Made by a program: the position numbers and the translations under genes. Under the pieces are notes generated by a model. It saw only the letters and a program-made list of their open reading frames with translations, searched no databases and was not told the origin of the DNA. Source: Halomonas halodenitrificans DSM 735 (GTDB taxonomy: Bacteria > Pseudomonadota > Gammaproteobacteria > Pseudomonadales > Halomonadaceae). Taken from it: DNA of 64,000 nt. Every line of letters begins with the position of its first letter. The first letter of the stretch is position 1. The stretch is from the NCBI RefSeq assembly GCF_000620045.1, contig NZ_JHVH01000003.1:62001-126000 (forward strand), written 5' to 3'. Below, in pieces: positions 19,589 to 30,885 of this stretch.

Positions 19589-21000
19589 TGAAGGGCGACA
19601 CCGTCACCACCCGATCCGTCGATAACCGAGTGCCCTCGGGCACCACGCTGGTGGTGGGCCTGGGGCTCTCCGGGCGTGCGATCTGTCGCCATCTGGCACG
19701 CCAGGGCGTGCCCTTCATGGTGGCCGATACCCGGGAGTCGCCCCCCGGGCTGGATGACTTTCGCCTCGCCCATCCCGACGTTGCGGTCTACCTCGGCCAT
19801 CTCGAGGCCCTCGACCTGGAAGCGGCCGAGGAGGTGGTGCTGAGCCCCGGCATCGATCCGCATGCCCCGGGGCTCGTGGCGCTGGCCGGCCAGACGAATC
19901 CGCTCACCGGCGAGCCGCGCCTGGTGGGGGAAATGGCGCTCTTCGTGCGTGCGGCATCCGCGCCCATCGCCGCCATTACCGGCTCCAATGCCAAGTCCAC
20001 CGTGACCACCCTGGTGGGGGAGATGGCACGTGAGTCGGGCGTGAGGGTGGCCGTGGGGGGCAACCTGGGTACGCCGGCCCTCGACCTGCTCGTCGAGGTG
20101 CCGGATGCCGAACTCTTCGTGCTGGAGCTCTCCAGCTTTCAGCTCGAGACCACACCGCGGTTGGGCGCCGAGTGCGCCGCCTTCCTGAACCTCTCCGAGG
20201 ACCATCTGGACCGTCACGGTGACATGGCCGGCTATCGAGCCGCCAAGCTGGCGGTGTTCCATGGTGTCCGGCATGCCGTGATCAATGCCGACGACCCCCT
20301 GACCTGGCCGGAGGCGGCACCTCCCGCCATCGACCGCTTTACCACGGAGCCGGCGCGGGACGGGGAGTGGCGCGTGGCCGGCCACGCGGGTGCCGACTGG
20401 CTGGTGCAGGGCGAAACCCCCCTGATGCCGATCGCCGCCATGCGCCTGGCAGGGCGTCATCATCAGGCCAATGCCCTGGCGGCCCTGGCCATGGGCCGGC
20501 GCCTCGGCTTCTCACCGGCCGCCATGTGTGCGGTGCTCGAACGCTTTCCGGGCCTGGCCCACCGCGGCGAGCTGGTCGCCGAGGCGGGTGGCGTGCGCTG
20601 GATCAACGACTCGAAGGGGACCAACGTGGGGGCGACCCTGGCGGCCATTGCCGGTCTCGGCCCCGTCCTCGATGGTCGGCTGATCCTGCTGGCCGGGGGG
20701 CTTGGCAAGGGCGCCGACTTTGCCCCCCTGGCCGAGCCGCTGGGCCGCTTCGGCCGCGAGGCGATTGTGTTTGGCACCGATGCGGGTCGCCTCGAGGCGG
20801 CTCTTGGTGCGAGGCTGCCGGTCACCCGCGTCGATGATCTGGCGGCGGCCCTGGAGCGCGCGGCGGCCATCGCCGAGCCGGGGGACGCCGTGCTGTTGTC
20901 GCCGGCCTGTGCCAGCCTCGATCAGTTCACCAACTACCAGGCCCGGGGCGATGCCTTTCGTGACTGGGTCCAACACCACCTGGCGCAGGAGGGGACATGA
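19588..21000 (+). CDS. murD: UDP-MurNAc-L-alanine:D-glutamate ligase MurD
   Basis: 470 aa from the ATG overlapping the mraY stop (TGATG). N-terminal Rossmann segment TTLVVGLGLSGRAICRHLA; ATP loop AITGSNAKSTVTTLVGEM (an Ala replaces the usual second Gly, as I recall also for Pseudomonas MurD); LELSSFQLETT, LNLSEDHLDRHGDM and NDSKGTNVGAT. It adds D-Glu in the cytoplasmic peptidoglycan precursor pathway. The far longer frame beginning in mraY is not the start. Overlaps ftsW by ATGA. Confidence 0.96.
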   Translation: MKGDTVTTRSVDNRVPSGTTLVVGLGLSGRAICRHLARQGVPFMVADTRESPPGLDDFRLAHPDVAVYLGHLEALDLEAAEEVVLSPGIDPHAPGLVALAGQTNPLTGEPRLVGEMALFVRAASAPIAAITGSNAKSTVTTLVGEMARESGVRVAVGGNLGTPALDLLVEVPDAELFVLELSSFQLETTPRLGAECAAFLNLSEDHLDRHGDMAGYRAAKLAVFHGVRHAVINADDPLTWPEAAPPAIDRFTTEPARDGEWRVAGHAGADWLVQGETPLMPIAAMRLAGRHHQANALAALAMGRRLGFSPAAMCAVLERFPGLAHRGELVAEAGGVRWINDSKGTNVGATLAAIAGLGPVLDGRLILLAGGLGKGADFAPLAEPLGRFGREAIVFGTDAGRLEAALGARLPVTRVDDLAAALERAAAIAEPGDAVLLSPACASLDQFTNYQARGDAFRDWVQHHLAQEGT

Positions 21001-22217
21001 GCCGCCTGGCACGACTCCGAGCGGGACTCTCGACCCGTGACCACGCCTTCGATGGCTGGCTGCTGGTGGCCGCGCTGGGGCTGCTGCTGATCGGCTGGGT
21101 AATGGTAACGTCGGCCTCCACCGGGGTGGCGGCGAGCCTGACCGGCAATCCCTGGTACTTCAGCATTCGGCATGGCGTCTTCTTGGTCGTCGCGGTGCTG
21201 GTCGCGGCCGCGGTGCTGCGCGTCCCCCTGGGGTGGTGGCGGGCCAACGGACCGTTGCTGCTGCTGCTGGGGCTCTTGCTGCTGGGGCTGGTCCTGGTGG
21301 TGGGGCGCGAGGTGAATGGCAGCAAGCGCTGGCTGTCGATCCCCGGTGTGCCCTTCAATATCCAGGCCTCGGAGGTCGCCAAGCTGTGCTTCATCATCTA
21401 TCTGGCGGGCTATCTCGAACGTTTTCTGCCCCAGGTTCGCCGCCACTGGGGCGCCTTCCTGCGCCCCCTGTTAGTGCTCGGCCTGTTCGGGTTCCTGTTG
21501 ATTCTGGAACCCGACTACGGGGCCGTCGTGGTAATGACCGGCTGCGTGATGGGCATGCTGCTGATGGCCGGTGCCCCCTGGGGACGCTTCCTGATCCTGG
21601 CGGTGCTAGTGGTGGCGGGGGGCGCCCTGCTGGCCATCGCCGAACCCTACCGACTGGCGCGACTGACCAGCTTCGTTGACCCCTGGGCGGACCAGTTCGC
21701 CAGCGGCTATCAGCTGACCCAGGCGCTTATCGCCTTCGGGCGCGGTGGCTGGCTGGGCGTGGGGCTGGGCAACAGCGTACAGAAGCTCTTCTACCTGCCC
21801 GAAGCGCATACCGACTTCGTCTTCGCCGTGCTCGCCGAGGAACTGGGCCTGCTTGGGGCGGTCTGCGTCATCGGGCTCTTCGCCCTGCTGGTATGGCGTG
21901 CCATGGCGGTAGGGCGGCGTGCCGAGCTGGCGGGGCGCTCATTCTCCGCCTACCTCAGCTATGGGATCGCCCTGGTGATCGGCGCCCAGGCCTTTATCAA
22001 TATCGCGGTGAGCAGCGGCATGCTGCCCACCAAGGGGTTGACCCTGCCGTTGCTCAGCTATGGAGGCTCCAGCCTGCTGGTCTGTACCTGCATGGTAGCG
22101 ATGCTGCTGCGCGTCGATATCGAGACGCGCCGCGAACGGCAACGCCCGTCATCGACCGCCCCGCGAGCGGCGACCGGCGGTTCGCCCCCAACGATCGGAC
22201 AAGGAGCCGACCAATGA
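20997..22217 (+). CDS. ftsW: Septal peptidoglycan polymerase FtsW (SEDS family)
   Basis: A 406-aa SEDS membrane protein with about ten helices. Family segments: NGSKRWLSIPGVPFNIQASE, LEPDYGAVVVM, GYQLTQALIAFGRGGWLGVGLGNSVQKLFYLPEAHTDFVFAVLAEELG, and GMLPTKGLTLPLLSYGGSSL. It is the glycosyltransferase partner of FtsI at the septum. Its stop overlaps the murG start (ATGA). Confidence 0.97.
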   Translation: MSRLARLRAGLSTRDHAFDGWLLVAALGLLLIGWVMVTSASTGVAASLTGNPWYFSIRHGVFLVVAVLVAAAVLRVPLGWWRANGPLLLLLGLLLLGLVLVVGREVNGSKRWLSIPGVPFNIQASEVAKLCFIIYLAGYLERFLPQVRRHWGAFLRPLLVLGLFGFLLILEPDYGAVVVMTGCVMGMLLMAGAPWGRFLILAVLVVAGGALLAIAEPYRLARLTSFVDPWADQFASGYQLTQALIAFGRGGWLGVGLGNSVQKLFYLPEAHTDFVFAVLAEELGLLGAVCVIGLFALLVWRAMAVGRRAELAGRSFSAYLSYGIALVIGAQAFINIAVSSGMLPTKGLTLPLLSYGGSSLLVCTCMVAMLLRVDIETRRERQRPSSTAPRAATGGSPPTIGQGADQ

Positions 22218-23302
22218 CGCCATCTTCTCCGCGTCGAGCATTGATCATGGCCGGCGGTACCGGCGGCCATGTGATTCCGGCACTCTCCCTGGCCCGCGGC
22301 CTGCAGGCACGCGGTGTGGAGGTGGCCTGGCTGGGGAGCCCGCGTGGCATCGAGAACCGCCTCGTGCCCGAGGCAGGCATTCCTCTCCACCGGATTGCCG
22401 TGGCCGGCCTGCGCGGTAACGGGGCCGCCGGCTGGGCGCTGGCGCCCTTCAAGCTGGTCCGGGCGGTGTGGCAGGCGTGGCGAGTCATTCGCACCTTCGA
22501 CCCGCAGCTTGTGGTGGGGTTGGGTGGCTTCGCCAGTGGGCCCGGAGGGCTTGCCGCCTGGCTGGCGCGGCGTCCGCTGGTGATCCACGAGCAGAATGCC
22601 GTGGCGGGGTTGACCAATCGCGCCCTGGCGCGGCTGGCGACGCGGGTCTATGCCGCCTTTCCCCAGGCCTTTCAAGGTCGTGGGGAGGTGGTCGGCAACC
22701 CGGTGCGCGAGGAGATCGCGAGCCTGGGGGAGACGCCCCGCGGTGAAGGCGAGATGGCCGGGCGCCCGTTGCGTCTGCTGGTGGTCGGCGGCTCCCTGGG
22801 CGCCCAGGCATTGAACGAGGGGTTGCCGCTGGCCCTGGCGCGCCTGCCCGAAGGCCGGCGGCCGGCCGTGTGGCATCAGGCGGGGCGTGACAAGGATGCG
22901 GCGACGCGAGAGGCGTATGCGGCGCAGGGCATCGAGGCAGAGGTGGCGGCCTTTATCGGCGACATGGCCGGTGCCTATGCCTGGGCCGATCTGGTCGTGT
23001 GCCGAGCGGGGGCCTTGACCGTAGCGGAGCTTGCCGCCGGGGCCAAGCCGGCGTTGTTCGTGCCCTTTCCCCATGCGGTGGACGACCACCAGACCGCCAA
23101 TGCCAGGGCGCTGGTGGAGGAAGGCGCCGCCCAACTGCTACCCCAATCAGGACTTTCCGCGGCAACGCTGGCCGACCGGCTGGCGGTGCTGCTAGACCCC
23201 TACACCCTCGCCACCATGGCGTCGCGGGCCCGTGCCTGCGCCCATCTCGACGCCGTCGAACGCCTGGTGGCCGGCTGCATGGAGACAGGCTTTGAGCGAT
23301 AG
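22214..23302 (+). CDS. murG: UDP-GlcNAc transferase MurG
   Basis: 362 aa from the ATG overlapping ftsW. Glycine-rich loop [17 protein letters not shown] at about 14-30, [22 protein letters not shown]-like segment [39 protein letters not shown] and the nucleotide-sugar site [35 protein letters not shown] (split here into its standard parts). Makes lipid II from lipid I on the cytoplasmic membrane face. Confidence 0.97.
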   Translation: MTPSSPRRALIMAGGTGGHVIPALSLARGLQARGVEVAWLGSPRGIENRLVPEAGIPLHRIAVAGLRGNGAAGWALAPFKLVRAVWQAWRVIRTFDPQLVVGLGGFASGPGGLAAWLARRPLVIHEQNAVAGLTNRALARLATRVYAAFPQAFQGRGEVVGNPVREEIASLGETPRGEGEMAGRPLRLLVVGGSLGAQALNEGLPLALARLPEGRRPAVWHQAGRDKDAATREAYAAQGIEAEVAAFIGDMAGAYAWADLVVCRAGALTVAELAAGAKPALFVPFPHAVDDHQTANARALVEEGAAQLLPQSGLSAATLADRLAVLLDPYTLATMASRARACAHLDAVERLVAGCMETGFER

Positions 23303-23360
23303 CAGACCACACCAGAATACCGGCCAGACCACTGTCGCCTCCCGGGGGCGTGGCCTGGGC

Positions 23361-24773
23361 ATGCGGCGTATCCGCAATATCCATTTCGTGGGTATCGGCG
23401 GTGCCGGGATGTGCGGCATTGCCGAGGTGCTCGCCAACCAGGGCTATCTGGTCAGTGGCAGCGATCTGCGTGAATCGCCGGTGGTTGACAGGCTGCGGCG
23501 CGGCGGTATTCGCGTGGCCATCGGTCATGCCACCGAACACGTTGCCGGCGCGGATGTCGTGGTGGTCTCCACCGCGGTGGACGAGACCAACCCGGAAATC
23601 ATCTGGGCCCATGAGCATCGAGTACCGGTGGTGCGACGCGCCGAGATGCTCGCCGAACTGATGCGTTTTCGTCATGGCATCGCCGTGGCCGGCACTCACG
23701 GCAAGACCACCACCACCAGTCTGACCGCGACGCTGCTCGGTGAGGGCGGACTCGACCCCACCTTCGTGATCGGTGGCCGGCTGACCAGTGCCGGCACCAA
23801 TGCCCGGTTGGGGGAGGGCGACTACCTGGTGGCCGAGGCCGATGAGTCCGATGCCTCCTTCCTGCATCTGCAGCCCCTGGTGTCCATCGTGACCAATATC
23901 GATGCCGATCATATGAGCACCTATGGTGGCGACTTCGAGAGGCTCAAGGACACCTTCGTCGAGTTCCTGCATAACCTGCCCTTCTATGGCCTGGCCATCC
24001 TCTGCATCGATGACGACCATGTGCGCGGCCTGCTCGATCGCGTCAGCCGCCAGTTCGTCACCTATGGCTTCAGCGAGGATGCCGACTATGGCATCGAGGA
24101 CTTCGTGCAGGCGCAGGGCGAGGTGCACTTCACCGCTCGGCGCCCCGGGGCACTGGCGCCCCTCGAGGTGAGGCTGGCCATGCCGGGCCGCCACAATGCC
24201 CTGAATGCCCTGGCCGGCATCGCCGTCGCCAGCGATGCCGGCGTGGACGATGCCGCCATCCTGCGAGGCCTGGCAGGCTTCCAGGGGGTGGGGCGGCGCT
24301 TCCAGGTTCATGGTCACTTCCCGGCCCCGGGGGGCGAGGGGGAGGTGATGCTGGTTGACGACTATGGTCACCACCCACGCGAGGTGGAGATGGTGATCCG
24401 GGCGGTGCGTGCCGGCTGGCCCGAACGACGCCTGGTGATGCTCTACCAGCCCCATCGCTACACTCGTACTCGTGATCTCTACGAGGACTTCGTGCGCGTA
24501 CTGGGTGGCGTCGATACCCTGCTGCTGCTGGATGTGTACACCGCTGGTGAGGTGGCGATCCCCGGCGCCGAGGGGCGCACCCTGGCCGGGTCGATCCGTC
24601 AGCGAGGCGCCGTCGACCCGATCTTCGTTCAGGAGAAGTCCGAGTTGCCCGAGTTGCTGAGTCGTGTACTGCGGCCAGACGATATCCTGATTACCCAGGG
24701 TGCCGGTGATATCGGCGGCATTGCCCAGGCGCTGGCCGGGGCGGCCCTGGCTCTCGACGAGGTGGAGTTATGA
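23361..24773 (+). CDS. murC: UDP-N-acetylmuramate:L-alanine ligase MurC
   Basis: 470 aa from ATG 23361 ([20 protein letters not shown]). ATP loop [59 protein letters not shown] and [11 protein letters not shown] are all present. An alternative TTG start at 23292 overlaps the murG stop, has GGAGACAGG upstream and would add 23 residues, comparable to the 15-residue extension in E. coli; this start cannot be excluded. Adds the first amino acid (L-Ala) to UDP-MurNAc. Confidence 0.95.
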   Translation: MRRIRNIHFVGIGGAGMCGIAEVLANQGYLVSGSDLRESPVVDRLRRGGIRVAIGHATEHVAGADVVVVSTAVDETNPEIIWAHEHRVPVVRRAEMLAELMRFRHGIAVAGTHGKTTTTSLTATLLGEGGLDPTFVIGGRLTSAGTNARLGEGDYLVAEADESDASFLHLQPLVSIVTNIDADHMSTYGGDFERLKDTFVEFLHNLPFYGLAILCIDDDHVRGLLDRVSRQFVTYGFSEDADYGIEDFVQAQGEVHFTARRPGALAPLEVRLAMPGRHNALNALAGIAVASDAGVDDAAILRGLAGFQGVGRRFQVHGHFPAPGGEGEVMLVDDYGHHPREVEMVIRAVRAGWPERRLVMLYQPHRYTRTRDLYEDFVRVLGGVDTLLLLDVYTAGEVAIPGAEGRTLAGSIRQRGAVDPIFVQEKSELPELLSRVLRPDDILITQGAGDIGGIAQALAGAALALDEVEL

Positions 24774-25699
24774 GTCTAGTGGCGAAGCTCGGGCGTGTTG
24801 TCGTGCTCTTTGGCGGCAGTTCGGCCGAGCGCGAGGTGTCTCTGAACAGTGGCCAGGCGGTCCTCTCGGCGCTGGCTCGCGCCGGCGTTGATGCCGTCGG
24901 CTATGATCCCGCCGAGGGTGGCCTGGTGGGACTCGAGGCCCTGGCGCCGGATCGTGTGTTCATTGCCCTGCACGGGCGTGGCGGTGAGGATGGCACCCTG
25001 CAGGGCGCGCTCGAACTGCTGGGTATCCCCTATACCGGCAGCGGCGTGCTGGGATCGGCATTGGGCATGGACAAGCAACGCACCAAGCTGGTGTGGCAGG
25101 CGATGGGGCTACCCACCCCCGAGGCGGAAATGCTGGGGCCGAATGCCGACTGGCAGGACGTGACCAGGCGCCTGGGACTGCCCCTGATCGTCAAGCCGGT
25201 CCATGAGGGGTCGACACTCGGCATCAGCGTGGTTCATAGCGCCGAGTCGCTGGCGACGGCCTATCATGAGGCGGCGCAGTTCGATGCGCGAGTGATGGCC
25301 GAGCGCTTCGTGCAGGGGGAGGAATACACGGTGTCGCTTGTCGGAGACGACGTCCTGCCGGCGATCCGCGTCGAGGCGGCCGGTGGCTTCTACGATTATG
25401 AAGCCAAGTACCTCTCCAACGAGACCCAATACCACCTGCCCTGCGGGCTCCAGGAAGCCGATGAGGCCGAGCTGGGCGAGCTGTGTCGCCGGGCCTATCT
25501 CGCCGTAGGGGGCGAGGGCTGGGGCCGCGTCGATGTAATGCGCGATGCCGAAGGTGGCTTCTGGCTGATCGAGGTCAACACCTCGCCGGGCATGACCGAC
25601 CATAGCCTGGTGCCCCAGGCGGCCGCCCACGTCGGCATGGACTTCGAGACGCTGGTTCTGCGCATTCTCGCCTGCACCCTGGAGAACCGCCCGGCATGA
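24770..25699 (+). CDS. ddlB: D-alanine:D-alanine ligase DdlB
   Basis: A 309-aa ATP-grasp enzyme: [22 protein letters not shown] at the N terminus, [70 protein letters not shown] and the catalytic [18 protein letters not shown] end. It makes the D-Ala-D-Ala used by MurF. ATGA overlaps join it to murC and ftsQ. Confidence 0.97.
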   Translation: MSLVAKLGRVVVLFGGSSAEREVSLNSGQAVLSALARAGVDAVGYDPAEGGLVGLEALAPDRVFIALHGRGGEDGTLQGALELLGIPYTGSGVLGSALGMDKQRTKLVWQAMGLPTPEAEMLGPNADWQDVTRRLGLPLIVKPVHEGSTLGISVVHSAESLATAYHEAAQFDARVMAERFVQGEEYTVSLVGDDVLPAIRVEAAGGFYDYEAKYLSNETQYHLPCGLQEADEAELGELCRRAYLAVGGEGWGRVDVMRDAEGGFWLIEVNTSPGMTDHSLVPQAAAHVGMDFETLVLRILACTLENRPA

Positions 25700-26421
25700 G
25701 TCAGCGCAGTGGATGGTTGGGTGTGCTGCTGCTGGTGGCGTTGTTCGGCGCCGGCGGCAGGGCGCTGTGGATATGGCTCGACCGACCTCTCGAGCGGGTA
25801 TCGATCGGCGGCGACCTGGAGCACGTCAGTGCCGACTATCTGCGTGACAAGCTATCGCCGCTGCTGCGCGGTCACACCTGGCTGTCGGTGGATGTCGCCG
25901 AATTGCGTGACCAGGCCCTGACGATAGACTGGGTCGCCGAGGCGCGAGTCAGTCGTGAATGGCCCAATGCCCTGACCCTCGAGCTGGTGGAACAGGTACC
26001 GGTGGCTCGCTGGAATGATGATTCCCTGCTCAACCCGAAGGGGGAGCCCTTCGCCATCGGTTCGGTGTCGCCCCCCGACGACTTGCCCGACCTCGCCGGC
26101 CCCCGGGGCAGCGGCCCCGAGGTGCTGGCCTACCATGAGCGCCTCGCGACGCGATTCGCCGAGCTGGGGCATGGGCTGACGCAGCTGCGCCTGGAGCCGC
26201 GCGGCGCCTGGCGCTTCCAGCTCGATGAAGGGGTCTGGGTGATGCTGGGCCGCGGTGATCGAGAGGGAAGGCTGGCGCGACTGTCTGCCGCCTGGCGTCG
26301 GCAGCTCGGTCAGCAGGTGTCGCATATTCGCTACATTGATCTTCGGTACTCCAATGGTGTCGCGGTGGCATGGCACGGCGAAACCGACCCGCTTGGCGAG
26401 GATGGCCAGGATGAGGGTTGA
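25696..26421 (+). CDS. ftsQ: Cell division protein FtsQ
   Basis: A 241-aa bitopic protein: membrane helix at about 7-27, POTRA domain (about 32-100; VSIGGDLEHVSADYLRDKL, WVAEARVSREWPNALTLELVEQVPVARWND) and a beta domain with FQLDEGVWVMLGRGDREGRL and YIDLRYSNGVAVAW. It links FtsL/FtsB to earlier divisome proteins. Starts at an ATGA overlap with ddlB; a 197-bp gap follows before ftsA. Confidence 0.95.
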   Translation: MSQRSGWLGVLLLVALFGAGGRALWIWLDRPLERVSIGGDLEHVSADYLRDKLSPLLRGHTWLSVDVAELRDQALTIDWVAEARVSREWPNALTLELVEQVPVARWNDDSLLNPKGEPFAIGSVSPPDDLPDLAGPRGSGPEVLAYHERLATRFAELGHGLTQLRLEPRGAWRFQLDEGVWVMLGRGDREGRLARLSAAWRRQLGQQVSHIRYIDLRYSNGVAVAWHGETDPLGEDGQDEG

Positions 26422-26541
26422 GGCCTTTTTCCGGTGAAACACGCATGGCAAACGGCATGCGCCTGTTTCTTTCGTGGCAAAATCGCCGTATCGTGGAGGG
26501 GCTTTTTTGTCCCGGGGTGGAGGAATGTGCTTAGTTGTTCC

Positions 26542-26547
26542 TATAAT
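26542..26547 (+). promoter_or_regulatory. Candidate -10 element of an ftsA-ftsZ promoter
   Basis: A perfect TATAAT sits in the only long gap (26422-26618) inside the dcw cluster, 71 bp before ftsA. No good -35 hexamer is visible 16-18 bp upstream. The gap also holds a 6-bp hairpin CGCATG/CATGCG (26442-26447 with 26456-26461). Confidence 0.4.
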
Positions 26548-26618
26548 TGGCCCCAGGTTAATTTTCATGATTAGGCCCATCTAGTTAGTGGCCCAGGTTC
26601 GAGGAGACTCCCCGACTC

Positions 26619-27908
26619 ATGGCAGGTCCATCCAACGCGTCCAATATGGTAGTCGGGCTGGATATCGGAACGTCCAAGGTGGTGGCGATCGTGGGGCAGC
26701 CCACCGATGACGGCGGCATCGAGATCGCCGGTATCGGCTCGCATCCCTCTCGCGGCATGAAGAAGGGAGTGGTGATCAATATCGAGTCCACGGTGCTATC
26801 GATCCAGCGTGCCGTGGAAGAGGCCGAGCTGATGGCCGGTTGCGATATCCACTCCGTGTATGTCGGGGTCGCCGGCAGCCATATCAGTTCGATGAACTCC
26901 GACGGCGTTGTCGCGATCAAGGATCGTGAGGTGACGCCCTCGGACATCGACCGGGTGATCGATTCGGCCCGTGCGCGGGCTATCTCCGAGGGTCAGCGCG
27001 TACTGCATGTGCTGCCCCAGGAGTTTGCCATCGATGCTCAAGGCGGCATCCGGGAGCCATTGGGCATGTCCGGTGTCCGCCTCGAGGCGCGGGTCCATCT
27101 GGTCACCGCCGCCCTCAATGCGGTGCAGAACATCGAGAAATGTGTGCGCCGCTGTGGACTGGAAGTCGACGCCATCATTCTCGAGCAGCTCGCCTCCAGC
27201 ATGGCGGTGCTCACCGAGGATGAGCGCGAGCTCGGGGTATGCATGGTCGATATCGGCGGGGGCACCACCGATATTGCCGTCTTCACCGAAGGGGCAATTC
27301 GGTATACCGCGGTGATTCCCATCGCCGGCGACCAGGTTACCAATGATATCGCCATGGCGTTACGCACGCCGACGCAGCACGCCGAGGAAATCAAGGTCAA
27401 GTATGCCTGTGCGCTGACTCAGCTGGCCGCCAGTGATGAAATGATCAAGGTACCCAGCGTCGGTGATCGGCCGGCGCGGGACCTCTCTCGCCAGGCGTTG
27501 GCCGAAGTGGTGGAGCCGCGCTACGAGGAATTGTTTACCCTGGTTCGTGATGAGCTGCGCCGCAGCGGCTACGAGGATCTGGTGGCGGCTGGCGTGGTCT
27601 TGACCGGGGGGACCGCGCGCATGGAGGGCGTGGTGGAGCTGGCCGAGGAGATTTTCCATATGCCGGTGCGCATCGCCTGCCCCCAGAACGTGCGTGGGCT
27701 GGCCGATGTGGTGCGCAACCCGATTTATTCGACCGGCGTCGGTTTGTTACATTACGCTCTACAAGAGACACGACAGGGACATGGTCATCAGGCACAGGGC
27801 AACATGATGTCCGCACAGCCCCGGCGCGAGGACGCTGCACGGCGCGGCGACAAGGCCGATTCCTCGGCGCTGGCGAGGCTAAAAAACTGGTTGAAAGGCA
27901 ATTTTTGA
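26619..27908 (+). CDS. ftsA: Cell division protein FtsA
   Basis: A 429-aa actin-like ATPase: phosphate-1 motif [44 protein letters not shown] and [13 protein letters not shown]. The C terminus [12 protein letters not shown] is the amphipathic membrane-targeting helix that anchors FtsZ. The sequence is uninterrupted. ftsZ begins about 35 bp after the stop. Confidence 0.97.
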   Translation: MAGPSNASNMVVGLDIGTSKVVAIVGQPTDDGGIEIAGIGSHPSRGMKKGVVINIESTVLSIQRAVEEAELMAGCDIHSVYVGVAGSHISSMNSDGVVAIKDREVTPSDIDRVIDSARARAISEGQRVLHVLPQEFAIDAQGGIREPLGMSGVRLEARVHLVTAALNAVQNIEKCVRRCGLEVDAIILEQLASSMAVLTEDERELGVCMVDIGGGTTDIAVFTEGAIRYTAVIPIAGDQVTNDIAMALRTPTQHAEEIKVKYACALTQLAASDEMIKVPSVGDRPARDLSRQALAEVVEPRYEELFTLVRDELRRSGYEDLVAAGVVLTGGTARMEGVVELAEEIFHMPVRIACPQNVRGLADVVRNPIYSTGVGLLHYALQETRQGHGHQAQGNMMSAQPRREDAARRGDKADSSALARLKNWLKGNF

Positions 27909-27943
27909 CAGGATCGCCAGCGGCGGTTCAGGAGACGGGGCAA

Positions 27944-29125
27944 ATGTTTGAACTAGTAGATAGCGCGCCCTCAAGCAGCGCGGTCATCAAGGTGATCGGA
28001 GTGGGTGGCGGCGGCGGTAATGCCGTCAACCATATGGTCGAGAGCAGCATCGAGGGCGTCGAGTTCATCTGCGCCAATACCGATGCCCAGGCACTCAAGC
28101 GCGTGGCGGCCAAGACCGTGCTGCAGCTCGGCAACGAGATTACCAAGGGGCTGGGGGCCGGTGCGAATCCGGACGTCGGTCGACAGGCGGCCATGGAGGA
28201 TCGCGAGCGCATCGCCGAACTGCTCGAGGGTGCCGACATGGTGTTCATCACCGCCGGCATGGGCGGTGGCACCGGCACCGGTGGTGCCCCCGTGGTGGCC
28301 CAGGTGGCCAAGGAACTGGGCATCCTCACCGTGGCAGTGGTCACGCGGCCCTTTCCCTTCGAGGGCCCCAAGCGCATGCGCTCCGCCGAGGAGGGCATGC
28401 GTGAGCTCTCCGAGCATGTCGACTCGCTGATTACCATTCCCAACGAGAAACTGCTCTCGGTGCTGGGCAAGAGTGCCAGCCTCCTGACCGCCTTCAGTGC
28501 GGCCAATGACGTTCTGCTGGGTGCGGTTCAGGGCATTGCCGAGCTGATCACCAGCCCCGGCATCATCAACGTCGACTTCGCCGATGTGCGAACCGTGATG
28601 TCCGAAATGGGCATGGCCATGATGGGTACCGGTGGCGCCACCGGTGAGAACCGTGCTCGTGAGGCCGCCGAGAAGGCCATCCGCAGCCCGTTGCTGGAGG
28701 ATATCGACCTTCACGGCGCACGGGGCATTCTGGTCAATATCACGGCTGGGCCGGATCTCTCCATCGGCGAGTTCAACGACGTCGGTGCCACCGTTCAGGA
28801 GTTTGCCTCCCAGGACGCCACCATCGTGGTCGGTACCTCCATCGACATGGAGATGACCGACGAGCTGCGCGTAACCGTGGTGGCCGCCGGCCTCGACGAC
28901 CGACAGCAGAAGTCTGCCGGGCGTGAGGGTGCCAAGCGTGCCGAGCCGGCTAGCGACTATCGTCGCGGTGGTGCCCAGCCGGGTATTGCGGCGCGTCAGT
29001 CTGCTGCCACGGCACCGCGGGCGGAGCCCGAGGAGGCGCCCAAGCCGCGTCCCGAGAAGCGTCGCTCCCAGGAGCTCGATGATTACCTCGATATTCCGGC
29101 GTTCCTGCGCCGTCAGGCCGATTGA
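27944..29125 (+). CDS. ftsZ: Cell division GTPase FtsZ
   Basis: 393 aa from ATG 27944 ([24 protein letters not shown]), which has a GGAGACGGGG ribosome-binding site; the in-frame start at 27905 overlaps ftsA. The tubulin signature [22 protein letters not shown], and the T7-loop region are intact. A variable linker leads to the conserved C-terminal peptide [16 protein letters not shown] that binds FtsA and ZipA. Confidence 0.98.
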   Translation: MFELVDSAPSSSAVIKVIGVGGGGGNAVNHMVESSIEGVEFICANTDAQALKRVAAKTVLQLGNEITKGLGAGANPDVGRQAAMEDRERIAELLEGADMVFITAGMGGGTGTGGAPVVAQVAKELGILTVAVVTRPFPFEGPKRMRSAEEGMRELSEHVDSLITIPNEKLLSVLGKSASLLTAFSAANDVLLGAVQGIAELITSPGIINVDFADVRTVMSEMGMAMMGTGGATGENRAREAAEKAIRSPLLEDIDLHGARGILVNITAGPDLSIGEFNDVGATVQEFASQDATIVVGTSIDMEMTDELRVTVVAAGLDDRQQKSAGREGAKRAEPASDYRRGGAQPGIAARQSAATAPRAEPEEAPKPRPEKRRSQELDDYLDIPAFLRRQAD

Positions 29126-29167
29126 GGCGAACTATCGAGGCCATGCGCTGCACCGGACAAGTCTTCT

Positions 29168-29196
29168 TTGTTGAAACGCTTGTTCGGTGCTATAGT
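29168..29196 (+). promoter_or_regulatory. Promoter of lpxC
   Basis: TTGTTG (29168-29173), 17 bp, TATAGT (29191-29196) with an extended -10 TGC immediately before. It lies 41 bp upstream of the lpxC ATG in the ftsZ-lpxC gap. Confidence 0.65.
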
Positions 29197-29237
29197 GAAC
29201 GGTGTTTGATAACCCGACAACCGCCTGGCCACTGCTC

Positions 29238-30149
29238 ATGATCAGACAACGCACCCTGAAGAATGTCATCCGCGCCACCGGCGTCGGCCTGCACTCCGGC
29301 AAGAAGGTCTACATGACCCTGAGGCCGGCGCCCGTGGATAGCGGTATCGTCTTCGTGCGCACCGACCTGGAGCCGGAGGTGATGATTCCGGCACGCGCGG
29401 CGCTGGTGACCGATACGACCCTGTGCACCGCCCTGACCCATGATGGCGCCAAGGTCGCTACCGTCGAGCACCTGATGTCGGCGCTCGCGGGCCTCGGCAT
29501 CGACAATGCCTATGTGGACCTGAGTGCCGCCGAGGTGCCGATCATGGATGGCAGCGCCGGTCCCTTCGTGTTCCTTATCCAGTCGGCCGGTATCAGCGAG
29601 CAGAATGCCCCCAAGAAGTTTATTCGCATCAAGCGCGAGCTGACGGTTCAGGATGGCGACAAGGTGGCGACGTTCCGCCCCCACAAGGGATTCAAGGTGG
29701 GCTTTTCCATCGACTTCGATCATCCGGTGTTCGAGAGTCAGACCCAGACCGCCGCCGTGGACTTTTCCACCACCTCCTTCGTCAAGGAAGTGTCGCGGGC
29801 GCGTACCTTCGGCTTCATGCGTGACCTGGAGTACCTGCGCTCCAATAATCTCGCGCTGGGTGGCAGCCTGGACAATGCCATCGTTGTCGATGACTATCAC
29901 ATCGTCAACGAGGGTGGGCTGCGCTACGACGATGAATTCGTCAAGCACAAGGTGCTCGATGCCATAGGCGATCTCTATCAGCTTGGGTACAGCCTGATCG
30001 GCGAGTTTCACGGCGTAAAGTCGGGTCATGCGTTGAACAATCAGCTGTGCCGCGCCCTGATGGAGCAGCCCGACGCCTACGAGATTGTTACCTTCGAGGA
30101 TGAAAGCGAGGTGGCCCCGATCTCGTTTTCTGCGCCCGCCATGGCCTGA
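29238..30149 (+). CDS. lpxC: UDP-3-O-acyl-N-acetylglucosamine deacetylase LpxC
   Basis: 303 aa from ATG 29238 ([21 protein letters not shown]). Zinc ligands and catalytic residues are in [51 protein letters not shown] and GHALNNQL. It catalyses the committed step of lipid A synthesis. It has its own extended -10 promoter downstream of ftsZ and is followed by a terminator. Confidence 0.98.
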   Translation: MIRQRTLKNVIRATGVGLHSGKKVYMTLRPAPVDSGIVFVRTDLEPEVMIPARAALVTDTTLCTALTHDGAKVATVEHLMSALAGLGIDNAYVDLSAAEVPIMDGSAGPFVFLIQSAGISEQNAPKKFIRIKRELTVQDGDKVATFRPHKGFKVGFSIDFDHPVFESQTQTAAVDFSTTSFVKEVSRARTFGFMRDLEYLRSNNLALGGSLDNAIVVDDYHIVNEGGLRYDDEFVKHKVLDAIGDLYQLGYSLIGEFHGVKSGHALNNQLCRALMEQPDAYEIVTFEDESEVAPISFSAPAMA

Positions 30150-30200
30150 CCGCACGGACCGCGTCCGTGAGCTGTCAGTCACAAGCTTTACGCTGTAAGA

Positions 30201-30240
30201 GAAACGCCCCCTTGGCCTGGCCTTTGGGGGCGTTTCGGTT
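30201..30240 (+). terminator. Terminator of lpxC
   Basis: Stem GAAACGCCCCC (30201-30211) with GGGGGCGTTTC (30226-30236), 14-nt loop. The stem itself carries the A and T runs. Confidence 0.75.
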
Positions 30241-30252
30241 GAGGCTGTTCGT

Positions 30253-30787
<535 letters not shown>

Positions 30788-30885
30788 GGGCTTGACTCTC
30801 TCGTCCCGCACCAGGCGGGCCAGACGATAACGCGATGGGCCTGAAACGCCTGTCAGACTAGCACGCCCGGGAGCCCCTCGACAGC

